Source: Leptospiraceae bacterium UBA2033
Lineage (GTDB): Bacteria; Spirochaetota; Leptospiria; Leptospirales; Leptospiraceae
DNA: 6,053 bases
Direction of reading: 5' to 3'
NCBI GenBank assembly: GCA_002333425.1
Contig: DDBL01000117.1
Location: 13,682 to 19,734, forward strand
Positions within the stretch are counted from its first letter, which is position 1; each line of letters opens with the position of its first letter. A model generated the notes under the pieces. The model was not told where the DNA came from, did not search any database, and saw only the letters and a program-made list of their open reading frames with translations. Shown piece by piece: positions 1 through 5,222 of the stretch. The position numbers and the translations under genes are program-made.

Positions 1-52
1 ACTGCTTTACGGGAAATTTCTACCCGTGTAGGGGCTAACAAGATTACTCCAG

Positions 53-349
53 TCAGTATTTATCACGAATCGAAGAACCGGGACAACTCGCTGTTCCATG
101 ACAACCACAACCAGTGCCTGCAGTTGCACTGGGCGAAGTATGTCTGCTATAGGGCGAACGGTCTTGGTAGGAGCTAAGATCAGTTTCACCAAAGCCTGAA
201 AACGCGAACGAGGAAATCATCTTGTGGATAATACCATTTTGCTTGCAACCTTCGTTTATTTTGTCGCAGTCTGTAAATGGGGTAGAATTGGATTGTAATA
301 CTTCAAATTTTTTGTTACAAGTTTCACATTTGTATTCAAAGATCGGCAT
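53..349 (-). CDS. FmdB-family zinc-ribbon protein (about 98 aa)
   Basis: Small putative regulatory zinc-ribbon protein of the FmdB/CxxC_CxxC_SSSS type; its biochemical role is not established for the family. The N-terminus MPIFEYKCETC is the family signature, giving the first knuckle Cys8-x2-Cys11. The second cysteine pair is spread out as Cys28-x6-Cys35 instead of the usual Cys-x2-Cys, and is followed by the typical 'HKMISSFAFSGFGETD' segment. The C-terminal tail is low in complexity, rich in Ser, Gly and Cys (GCGCHG, then SCPG), and probably disordered. An in-frame ATG two codons upstream (353-355) abuts the AGGAG at 356-360 with no spacing. The ATG at 347-349 sits six bases from it and begins the canonical MPxxEYxC, so the later start is preferred. 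No partner gene is adjacent. The stretch 356-412 upstream shows no convincing promoter. Family assignment is strong; function is open. Confidence 0.88.
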   Translation of the reverse strand: MPIFEYKCETCNKKFEVLQSNSTPFTDCDKINEGCKQNGIIHKMISSFAFSGFGETDLSSYQDRSPYSRHTSPSATAGTGCGCHGTASCPGSSIRDKY

Positions 350-412
350 TGTCATCTCCTAGAATTAATTCCAATATTTAGACTCGTGTGAATTTTACAA
401 ATGGAATATAAA

Positions 413-631
413 AAAGATTACCACCGATCGCTTCGCTAACACCGATGAGCACCGATAAAAAATACGATGGCTTTTATTTTGATTATAGAGTAATGTGTGG
501 CTAAATGACGTGCATTACGGAAACGAAAAAGAATATACTGAATCAAAGTAACATCGTTTTGTTATCGGTGTCCTCTGTGCGATGCGGTGAGCAGCGAAGC
601 GTGTCGAATCCGTTTATCGGTGGCAATCTTT
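413..631. repeat. Imperfect palindromic (MITE-like) intergenic element, about 219 bp
   Basis: The ends are inverted copies: AAAGATTACCACCGAT at 413-428 and ATCGGTGGCAATCTTT at 616-631, matching at 15 of 16 positions when one is reversed. Symmetry continues inward with gaps. CGCTTCGCT, CACCGATAA and ACGATG..CTTT..TTGATT on the left recur in the same order in the reverse complement of the right arm (about 541-610). The centre (485-540) has a smaller inverted pair, GTAATG at 490-495 and CATTAC at 513-518. The core word CACCGAT repeats several times, as in the short heptad-like dispersed repeats known from many bacterial genomes. No transposase frame and no clear target-site duplication are visible. 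It could be a non-autonomous element, or a repeat that folds as RNA and punctuates transcription between the flanking genes. Confidence 0.6.
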
Positions 632-656
632 AAATGTTTTTCTTAATTGTACAGCA

Positions 657-830
657 TTGAGCAACGCTAGAGCTATTGAGTTAAACTTGGAAGCCGCTGC
701 TCAGGATGACATTGAACTAAATTTACTAACAACTCTATTAAAAAAGAAAACCGAGTATTCCATTTTGTCCTTATATACGGATATAATGAAATTAGTTTAT
801 ACTAAAGGAGCAAACGATGCTGCACCATAA
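657..830 (+). CDS. Possible small protein or 5'-truncated gene remnant (57 aa)
   Basis: I do not recognise this frame, but it reads like real protein. It has no stop from 591 to the TAA at 828-830, while the other two forward frames are full of stops. The product is rich in Leu, Asn, Glu and Lys and looks helical (ARAIELNLEAAAQDD, then LLTTLLKKKTEY, then TDIMKLVYTKGAN). The only plausible initiator in the open stretch is TTG at 657, with no Shine-Dalgarno before it. The frame continues upstream into the palindromic repeat that ends at 631. It may therefore be a TTG-started small gene, or the surviving 3' part of a gene whose 5' end was lost at the repeat. Its end overlaps the deacetylase start by 14 bases and contains that gene's ribosome-binding site, which would allow translational coupling. 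Chance openness cannot be excluded. Confidence 0.42.
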   Translation: MSNARAIELNLEAAAQDDIELNLLTTLLKKKTEYSILSLYTDIMKLVYTKGANDAAP

Positions 831-1764
831 CGAGCGAGAATTGTACCAAATGCGTAGTCCGAAAATTCTTACCTTTTACAGAGATGAGATTTGCGTGAAG
901 TTGGGAGTTTCTTTGACTTCCCGTAGTCCAGAAAAACCAAAACTCATGATGAAATATTTGGCTGAGAATGGATTTACGCCATACTTGGATATTCAAAATT
1001 TTGAGCCGTTTACTAAGGAAGATTTTTACTTAGCGCATACTAAGAGTTATGTGGATCGTTTCTTTTTGAAAGGAGATGATTCTAATGGTTTAAGTTGGTC
1101 AAAAGAATTTGCGGAAACAGTGCGTTATACGAATTCGTCGCTTTATCATGCGATTCGGGCTTCTATTGATTATCCGCAGTCTGTAACCTTTAGCCCCACG
1201 AGCGGGTTTCATCATGCACATCCAAATTCGGGTGGGGGCTTCTGCACTTTTTCTGGACAGGTGATTGCTTCTTTAAAAATCTATCGAGAACTTGGACTAT
1301 CCGGAGCCTATCTTGATTTGGATGGTCATTTTGGAAACTCAATTGAAGACTCTCGGTCTTTTCATACAGATGTAAGTAAGGCAATTCCTGTTGGGTGCAA
1401 TTTTAATCCAATTGGAAGAGATGAATCATATTTAAAAGATTTAAAAAGATGTTTAGTGCAAATTGGAAAACTCTATAGAGAAAAGAAAATTCATTATCTC
1501 GTATTTTGTCATGGTGCAGATTCGCATGAGTGGGATGATTTAGGAGGAGGGTGTAATACTGAAACATGGTTTAAATGTTCAGAGTTGGTTTATTTATTTG
1601 CACTTCAAACTGGTATTCCACTTTCACTCTCTTTGTTTGGGGGCTATCGCAGGGACGATTATAATTCTGTATTAAGTCTTCATGCAGGAGATTTAAGTAT
1701 ATGTCTCAAAATTCTTTGCGGGGTAAATGTGGGTTATACTCCAATCGTAAAATCCCGTCAATGA
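817..1764 (+). CDS. Histone deacetylase superfamily (AcuC/HDAC-like) zinc amidohydrolase
   Basis: Predicted cytoplasmic zinc-dependent deacylase of the arginase/HDAC fold, 315 aa, a normal length for bacterial members. These enzymes remove acetyl groups from lysine side chains, polyamines or related amides; the substrate here is not deducible. The catalytic set looks complete: tandem His132-His133 in SGFHHAHP followed by GGGFCTFSG; zinc ligands Asp169 and His171 in YLDLDGHFGN; third zinc ligand Asp235 in CHGAD; and a catalytic-tyrosine motif, FGGY, with Tyr277. There is no signal peptide or membrane segment. AAAGGAG at 804-810 lies six bases before the ATG and supports this start over the internal Met12. 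A TATAAT-like box at 782-787 lacks a well-spaced -35 partner. The gene is preceded by an overlapping small frame and is convergent, with a 7-base gap, to the PIN toxin gene, so no separate terminator fits between them. Confidence 0.9.
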   Translation: MLHHNERELYQMRSPKILTFYRDEICVKLGVSLTSRSPEKPKLMMKYLAENGFTPYLDIQNFEPFTKEDFYLAHTKSYVDRFFLKGDDSNGLSWSKEFAETVRYTNSSLYHAIRASIDYPQSVTFSPTSGFHHAHPNSGGGFCTFSGQVIASLKIYRELGLSGAYLDLDGHFGNSIEDSRSFHTDVSKAIPVGCNFNPIGRDESYLKDLKRCLVQIGKLYREKKIHYLVFCHGADSHEWDDLGGGCNTETWFKCSELVYLFALQTGIPLSLSLFGGYRRDDYNSVLSLHAGDLSICLKILCGVNVGYTPIVKSRQ

Positions 1765-1771
1765 TATATGA

Positions 1772-2164
1772 CTACTCCAACTCCAATGCAAAACCCAACT
1801 TCTTCATACTCTTAAAATCAACTTTATTCCAAGTCAGTAACTTCGCCTTATGGTGAATAGCCGTTGCGGCGATGATACAATCTGGTTTAGAGCCTTTTTT
1901 GCGACCTGTTTTGTTAAATATTTCAGCGGCTAATTCTGCTATTGCGAAGTCAAGGGGAAGAATTCTTCCTTCTAAAAAATCCCAGATGTCTTGTCGCTCT
2001 TCTGGTGTTAAATGTCCGCATACAAATTCGTGCCATGCAATCGCACTTGTTGAACAGTTCCAACCTGCTAGCAATTTGGCTTTTAACACACTGCGGGTTT
2101 TGTTGTTTCCAACTAGTAAATCTATGAGGCAATTGGTATCTAAATGTAAAGACTTACTGCTCAA
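1772..2164 (-). CDS. vapC: VapC-type PIN-domain ribonuclease toxin
   Basis: Toxin of a type II toxin-antitoxin pair. PIN-domain VapC proteins are Mg2+-dependent RNases, often cutting tRNA or rRNA and halting translation. At 130 aa it is the usual size. The acidic active-site residues are all present: Asp9 in HLDTNCLIDLL, Glu46 in AWHEF, Asp95 in KPDCIIAATAI, and Asp116 in WNKVDF. The start is a TTG at 2162-2164; no ATG lies between it and the DTN motif. The TTG overlaps the antitoxin TGA stop as TTGA, a 4-base overlap typical of translational coupling, with a weak AAGG nine bases upstream. The gene lies second in the operon behind the ribbon-helix-helix antitoxin and should share its autoregulated promoter. 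Nothing suggests inactivation. RNA target is unknown. Confidence 0.9.
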   Translation of the reverse strand: MSSKSLHLDTNCLIDLLVGNNKTRSVLKAKLLAGWNCSTSAIAWHEFVCGHLTPEERQDIWDFLEGRILPLDFAIAELAAEIFNKTGRKKGSKPDCIIAATAIHHKAKLLTWNKVDFKSMKKLGFALELE

Positions 2165-2427
2165 AAGTCCCAGCCTTTTTTATTTTCTTCCATTACTTTC
2201 TTGAATGCTGCTATTTCTTTAGGAGAAGCCTTTTTCTTTTTTTCTAACGATGCGAGGATAGCTAGGGGAGAACGAGCGTTATTTGCAGTAGTTTCCTTCA
2301 TTGCAAGCTGAATAGACTTACGGACAACTTCTGCCTGCGAAACCTTCCAATTTAATGCTAGATTTCGAATAGCTTCATTTGTATCCTTGTCTAAGGTGAA
2401 AGTAGATTTTAAAGTCATAGTAGCCAT
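2161..2427 (-). CDS. vapB: Ribbon-helix-helix antitoxin, partner of the VapC toxin
   Basis: An 88-aa antitoxin expected to neutralise the downstream PIN toxin and repress the operon. The N-terminal half fits a ribbon-helix-helix (CopG/MetJ/Arc) DNA-binding fold: a DNA-contacting beta strand about residues 6-13 (LKSTFTLD), helix 1 about 15-27 (DTNEAIRNLALNW), a turn at KVS, and helix 2 about 30-43 (QAEVVRKSIQLAMK). The C-terminal part, about 50-88, is lysine-rich and ends in ENKKGWDF, the kind of flexible tail that wraps the toxin in such complexes. Two starts are possible, ATG at 2425-2427 and ATG at 2416-2418, and neither has a Shine-Dalgarno sequence. The first falls where transcription is predicted to begin, so a leaderless mRNA is plausible. 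The family is inferred from the fold pattern and the neighbour, not from a strong sequence signature. Confidence 0.82.
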   Translation of the reverse strand: MATMTLKSTFTLDKDTNEAIRNLALNWKVSQAEVVRKSIQLAMKETTANNARSPLAILASLEKKKKASPKEIAAFKKVMEENKKGWDF

Positions 2428-2461
2428 ACCAGTAGTATGGTATGGTAGATTTTTTTGTCAA
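2424..2461 (-). promoter_or_regulatory. Promoter and candidate operator of the vapBC-type pair
   Basis: On the minus strand a perfect -35 TTGACA occupies 2461-2456, and CATACT at 2439-2434 is a 4-of-6 match to a -10 box with a 16-base spacer. A 22-bp inverted repeat, CCATACC - 8 bases - GGTATGG, spans 2424-2445, covering the -10 region and running into the start codon at 2427. Predicted transcription would begin at or next to the ATG. Placement suits repression by the RHH antitoxin or antitoxin-toxin complex. Operator function is inferred from symmetry and position. Confidence 0.55.
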
Positions 2462-2533
2462 GAAATAATTATAAAAATTAATTCTTGCTGAAAATAGATT
2501 GCCCTGCTTGATGTAAAAGGAAAATTAGTAGCA

Positions 2534-4270
2534 ATGAGAAGGTTAAATGATATGAAATTTCTGAAACAATTAATTACAAATAAAAAATTTCCAATGGTGG
2601 GCTTTCTTATTTCTGGTGGACTTTCGATTTTACTTACGGAGGTTTTGTCGAACGAAGGTTATCTGGCGAGTGCTTTCAAACGTTGGACGTATTATATTTT
2701 GTGGATTAGTCTTTTTTATTTTGTTTATCTTCTAGATCAAAAGATCTCACTTCGAAAGTTTTTCAAATGGGAGAATTTCCAATCGCAGATTTTTCCGATT
2801 CTTTATAGTTTAATTTTGACTTCCTTACTTTTTAGTGCGATTGAACCAGAATTTCGAGTCCTTGCGGATGAGACGAATTTACTCAATGTATCACAGGCAT
2901 TTTATCTAAATAAAGAATTTGACCATCCTATAGAAGTGGATTATTACTACGAGACGTTTCATTTTATCAGTTCATCTGTTCCGCATCGTCCTGGGCTGTG
3001 GCCTTTTTTAGCTAGTTTACTTCATACAATATTTGGATTCAATGTGAATAACGCATTTATTTTAAATTTCCTGGTCGGGTTTGCGACGTTTTATGTTTTG
3101 ATTCTTTGGGGAAAAATACTCATTAGTCGCGTATTCGGTTATTTTGCTGCAACAATCCTTGCGTCTATTCCTGTGTATGCGTTAAATGTTACATCTGGTG
3201 GATTTGATCCAATTAATCTTTTGTTTTTACTTATTTCTGGCTTACTGCTTTATAATTACTTGCAAGATTCTACAGCGTTAAATCTAGAATTGCTCCTAAT
3301 TTCCGTTTTGCTTGGAGCACAGTGTAGATATGAGAGTGTAATTTTATTTTTCCTCGTTTGTATTGCGGTACTTTGGAAGTATAGACCTTCGCTTGTAGAG
3401 CATAAGCCATTTGTGTTTATCACAATTCCTTTTTTGTATCTTCCTGTTTTATGGCAAAGAATTCTATCGCCTGAAATTGTAAACAAAGGGGATTCTGGAA
3501 AATCGGCTATGCAATTTGATTTAGTTTGGGCTCATGCACAAAATGCCTGGGAGTTTTTTTGGACGAGTGATAGTTTTGAATATCCAAATGCTCCTTTGAT
3601 TATCATTCTAGCATTTTTGGGGCTAGGAATATTTTTAAATTATCTTAAAAAAACTAAACCAAATAGAGAAACGATAGTTGCATTTGGTCTTATTGCGTTT
3701 GGAATTTTTATAATTGGCGTGATTCACTTTGCGTATTATCTGGGAGACTATCGGTTTCCCTTTATTATGCGTTACTCTTTAGTTTTTCTAGGATATATCT
3801 CATTGTTAGCCGCTATTCCATTGTATTATTTGTATCACAATAAGGGGTGGAAGTTGATCGCTATCTTACTTACGATTTTTTTGGTTGGGAATTATTTGCC
3901 TGTAGCCGCTAAAAATAGTCGTGGAAAATCTTTATTTTTGTATCGAGATTTTAAAATGTTTCGTAAATTTTTCAATGATCTTCCAAGTAAAAATATTTTA
4001 GTAATTTCGGATAGACCTAGCCTATATGCGGCGTTAGGGATTGGCTCTGTTAATTTTCCTTATGTAAATCAAAATGCTAATACTATCTTGGCTGCATTGA
4101 AAAGACATCAATATGCCAATATCTACATCATACAAAATGTGCAGTATGTAAATGGACTACCGAATCCAAATGAAATTTTAAATTCTGAATTTATATTTGA
4201 GCCTGTTATCGAATTACAAAACAGCCCTAGCGGTTACGTAAGATTAGGCAGAATGGTTGTAAGAGAGTAG
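2534..4270 (+). CDS. Polytopic membrane protein, GT-C glycosyltransferase-like
   Basis: A 578-residue inner-membrane protein with roughly a dozen hydrophobic segments, among them about 21-38, 53-67, 86-103, 173-191, 226-241, 267-281, 291-306, 352-369, 380-400, 411-431 and 438-455, and a soluble C-terminal region about 456-578. The pattern resembles GT-C enzymes (PMT/ArnT-like), which use lipid-linked sugars. An acidic pair, Asp112-Glu113, sits in the first large loop after a membrane segment, where GT-C catalytic or metal-binding acids lie, and HRPGLWPFLASLLHTIFG (151-168) resembles the PG-rich re-entrant segment of these proteins. I cannot assign donor, acceptor or family. Start is ambiguous: ATG 2534 has AAAAGGA twelve bases upstream, while in-frame ATG 2552 has AGAAGG nine bases upstream and may be the true start. 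It stands alone between two toxin-antitoxin loci, with no sugar-pathway genes nearby. Confidence 0.72.
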   Translation: MRRLNDMKFLKQLITNKKFPMVGFLISGGLSILLTEVLSNEGYLASAFKRWTYYILWISLFYFVYLLDQKISLRKFFKWENFQSQIFPILYSLILTSLLFSAIEPEFRVLADETNLLNVSQAFYLNKEFDHPIEVDYYYETFHFISSSVPHRPGLWPFLASLLHTIFGFNVNNAFILNFLVGFATFYVLILWGKILISRVFGYFAATILASIPVYALNVTSGGFDPINLLFLLISGLLLYNYLQDSTALNLELLLISVLLGAQCRYESVILFFLVCIAVLWKYRPSLVEHKPFVFITIPFLYLPVLWQRILSPEIVNKGDSGKSAMQFDLVWAHAQNAWEFFWTSDSFEYPNAPLIIILAFLGLGIFLNYLKKTKPNRETIVAFGLIAFGIFIIGVIHFAYYLGDYRFPFIMRYSLVFLGYISLLAAIPLYYLYHNKGWKLIAILLTIFLVGNYLPVAAKNSRGKSLFLYRDFKMFRKFFNDLPSKNILVISDRPSLYAALGIGSVNFPYVNQNANTILAALKRHQYANIYIIQNVQYVNGLPNPNEILNSEFIFEPVIELQNSPSGYVRLGRMVVRE

Positions 4271-4275
4271 TTGGC

Positions 4276-4295
4276 TATCTAATTCTTATTGGATA
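4276..4295 (+). terminator. Weak hairpin after the membrane-protein gene
   Basis: TATCTAAT (4276-4283), a four-base loop, and ATTGGATA (4288-4295) form an 8-bp stem with one G-T wobble, starting five bases after the stop codon. The stem is AT-rich and the nearest T-run (4316-4322) begins about 20 bases later, so it is not a textbook intrinsic terminator. It may only partly separate this gene from the toxin-antitoxin pair downstream, which has its own promoter. Confidence 0.2.
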
Positions 4296-4324
4296 TTGGT
4301 CTGACTATTGAGTTGTTTTTTTGT

Positions 4325-4359
4325 TTGACAAATAAAAACGTACATTATATTCTGTACGT
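4325..4359 (+). promoter_or_regulatory. Promoter and candidate operator of the Phd-type/PIN pair
   Basis: A perfect -35 TTGACA (4325-4330) is followed by TATATT at 4346-4351 (spacer 15) or TATTCT at 4348-4353 (spacer 17) as -10 candidates. The inverted repeat ACGTACA - 8 bases - TGTACGT spans 4338-4359, ends one base before the antitoxin ATG and overlaps the -10 region. There is no Shine-Dalgarno sequence, and transcription would be expected to begin at or just before the ATG. Autorepression through this palindrome is inferred from position and from known Phd/YefM behaviour. Confidence 0.6.
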
Positions 4360-4608
4360 ATGATACTTTATACACCTACAGAATTAAGAAATAACTTGTT
4401 TGGTACCCTCGAGACTGTAAAAAAGGGTGAGATGGTTTGTATTAAAACCCGCACGGAAAATCTTTATATTATATCTCAAAAGCAATTAGATCGACTAACG
4501 CATTCTTCTAAAACAATTACCGCTTCTAATAAGATCAGCGGAAAGATTGTAGGTGATTTGGAAGATGCCGATAAAGAACTAAAAGAATATCTGGTTTTAC
4601 CAAAATAA
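4360..4608 (+). CDS. Phd/YefM-type antitoxin
   Basis: An 82-aa antitoxin paired with the PIN toxin that begins at the next base. The N-terminus, MILYTPTELRNNLFGTLETVKKGE followed by a strand (VCIKTRTENLYIIS), matches the Phd/YefM pattern: a 'TELRNNLF' helix, a second helix, a 'KKGE' turn and a beta hairpin. This domain dimerises and binds operator DNA. The C-terminal part (about 50-82) is polar, ends in an acidic helix (GDLEDADKELKEYL) and is likely to be the toxin-neutralising tail. The start at 4360 coincides with the edge of the promoter palindrome and has no Shine-Dalgarno sequence, which fits leaderless initiation. The TAA stop directly abuts the toxin ATG. The fold differs from that of the antitoxin of the other pair in this window, so the two loci are not a simple duplication. 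Confidence 0.8.
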   Translation: MILYTPTELRNNLFGTLETVKKGEMVCIKTRTENLYIISQKQLDRLTHSSKTITASNKISGKIVGDLEDADKELKEYLVLPK

Positions 4609-4995
4609 ATGGAAACAGAATTCTTACTCGACACTCATACTTTTATCTATTGGCATTTAGAAGAAAAAACACTTTCTAAAAAAGTTTTGAAAATTCTAGA
4701 AAGGCAAGAAAATAATTTTTTCATTTCTTCTCTTTCTATTTTGGAAATTCAATACCTAGTTGAAATTGGGCGATTAGAAATTAATATGGGCGATATTTTT
4801 TCTTATATTGATAGCACTCCTAATTTTAAAATCCTTTCCTTTGATAGACCTGCTCTTATTGAAAGTATCAAACTAGACTCGCATCGAGATCCGTTCGATC
4901 GAATTATTGTCGCAACGGCTATTGCCTATAAGCTGAAGCTTCTTACGAAAGATCGTCGTATCTTGAAATCGTTTCCGAAGGTTGCGGTTTGGTAG
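4609..4995 (+). CDS. PIN-domain toxin of a Phd/PIN toxin-antitoxin pair
   Basis: A 128-aa PIN-domain nuclease, probably a Mg2+-dependent RNase held inactive by the preceding antitoxin. The acidic residues expected for PIN catalysis are visible: Asp8 in FLLDTHTFIYW, Glu46 in LSILEIQYL, Asp94 and Asp97 in SHRDPFDRIIVATAIAY, and Asp115 in LLTKDRRIL. The 'LLDTHTFIYW ... RDPFDR' style belongs to the PIN subgroup usually found with Phd-type antitoxins and is distinct from the 'LDTNCLIDLL' toxin at 1772-2164. The ATG follows the antitoxin TAA without a gap and without its own ribosome-binding site, so translation is probably coupled. The gene is full length, with no sign of decay. It is convergent with the aminomutase gene, with a palindromic repeat between them. 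The RNA target cannot be deduced. Confidence 0.87.
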   Translation: METEFLLDTHTFIYWHLEEKTLSKKVLKILERQENNFFISSLSILEIQYLVEIGRLEINMGDIFSYIDSTPNFKILSFDRPALIESIKLDSHRDPFDRIIVATAIAYKLKLLTKDRRILKSFPKVAVW

Positions 4996-5046
4996 TTGGG
5001 TGGATTTATTTGAGGATAATGGTGATTTGGTTTAAGAATTACTCCT

Positions 5047-5193
5047 GTCACCTCGAACTGCTTCATCATCCACCCGTTCGCTTAGTCGTGAACCCAACGC
5101 CTTCGCAAGGTCTATCTAGCTTAATACTATCATTTTATTGTCAGATAGATTTCTCACGTTCGCAAAATTGGAAGCTGCTCAGTTCGAAATGAC
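5047..5193. repeat. Palindromic intergenic repeat, about 147 bp
   Basis: The outer arms are GTCACCTCGAACTG (5047-5060) and CAGTTCGAAATGAC (5180-5193), inverted with 12 of 14 matches; in minus-strand RNA both mismatches become G-U pairs. An inner pair, TCTATCT (5111-5117) and AGATAGA (5143-5149), lies around a 25-base AT-rich centre. The words 'AGATAGATTTCTC' and 'TTCGAAATGAC' resemble short dispersed repeats seen between genes in several bacterial phyla. It fills most of the gap (4996-5222) between two convergent genes, where a foldable element could act as a two-way transcription barrier. No coding frame in the gap is convincing. Confidence 0.5.
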
Positions 5194-5222
5194 CGTATTA
5201 GTCCTTAATTTGATAGCAATTT

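Noticed and set aside
9..27. Hairpin ACGGG/CCCGT as a terminator for the FmdB gene
   Set aside because: Only five base pairs, a nine-base loop and no T-run on the minus strand; too weak to annotate.
7..192. Minus-strand open frame of 61 codons
   Set aside because: It overlaps the FmdB gene on the same strand in another frame and shows no motif; FmdB has the recognisable signature and a ribosome-binding site.
413..631. CRISPR array from the repeated CACCGAT words
   Set aside because: The words are short, irregularly spaced and inverted, not evenly spaced direct repeats with spacers, and no cas gene is present.
683..707. Similarity between TTGGAAGCCGCTGCTCAG (about 687-704) and TTGGAAGCTGCTCAG in the repeat near 5168-5182
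   Set aside because: Short, with a three-base gap, and not extended on either side; likely coincidence, though a shared dispersed-repeat fragment cannot be excluded.
765..787. TTGTCC (765-770) plus TATAAT (782-787) as a promoter for the deacetylase
   Set aside because: The spacer is only 11 bases; the TATAAT alone is not enough in AT-rich DNA.
1872..2204. Plus-strand frame of 110 codons
   Set aside because: It lies antisense to the VapC-type toxin, whose PIN residues are clear; the plus-strand product has no recognisable features.
3256..3486. Minus-strand frame of 76 codons within the membrane-protein gene
   Set aside because: Antisense shadow without a ribosome-binding site; the plus-strand frame is a continuous membrane protein.
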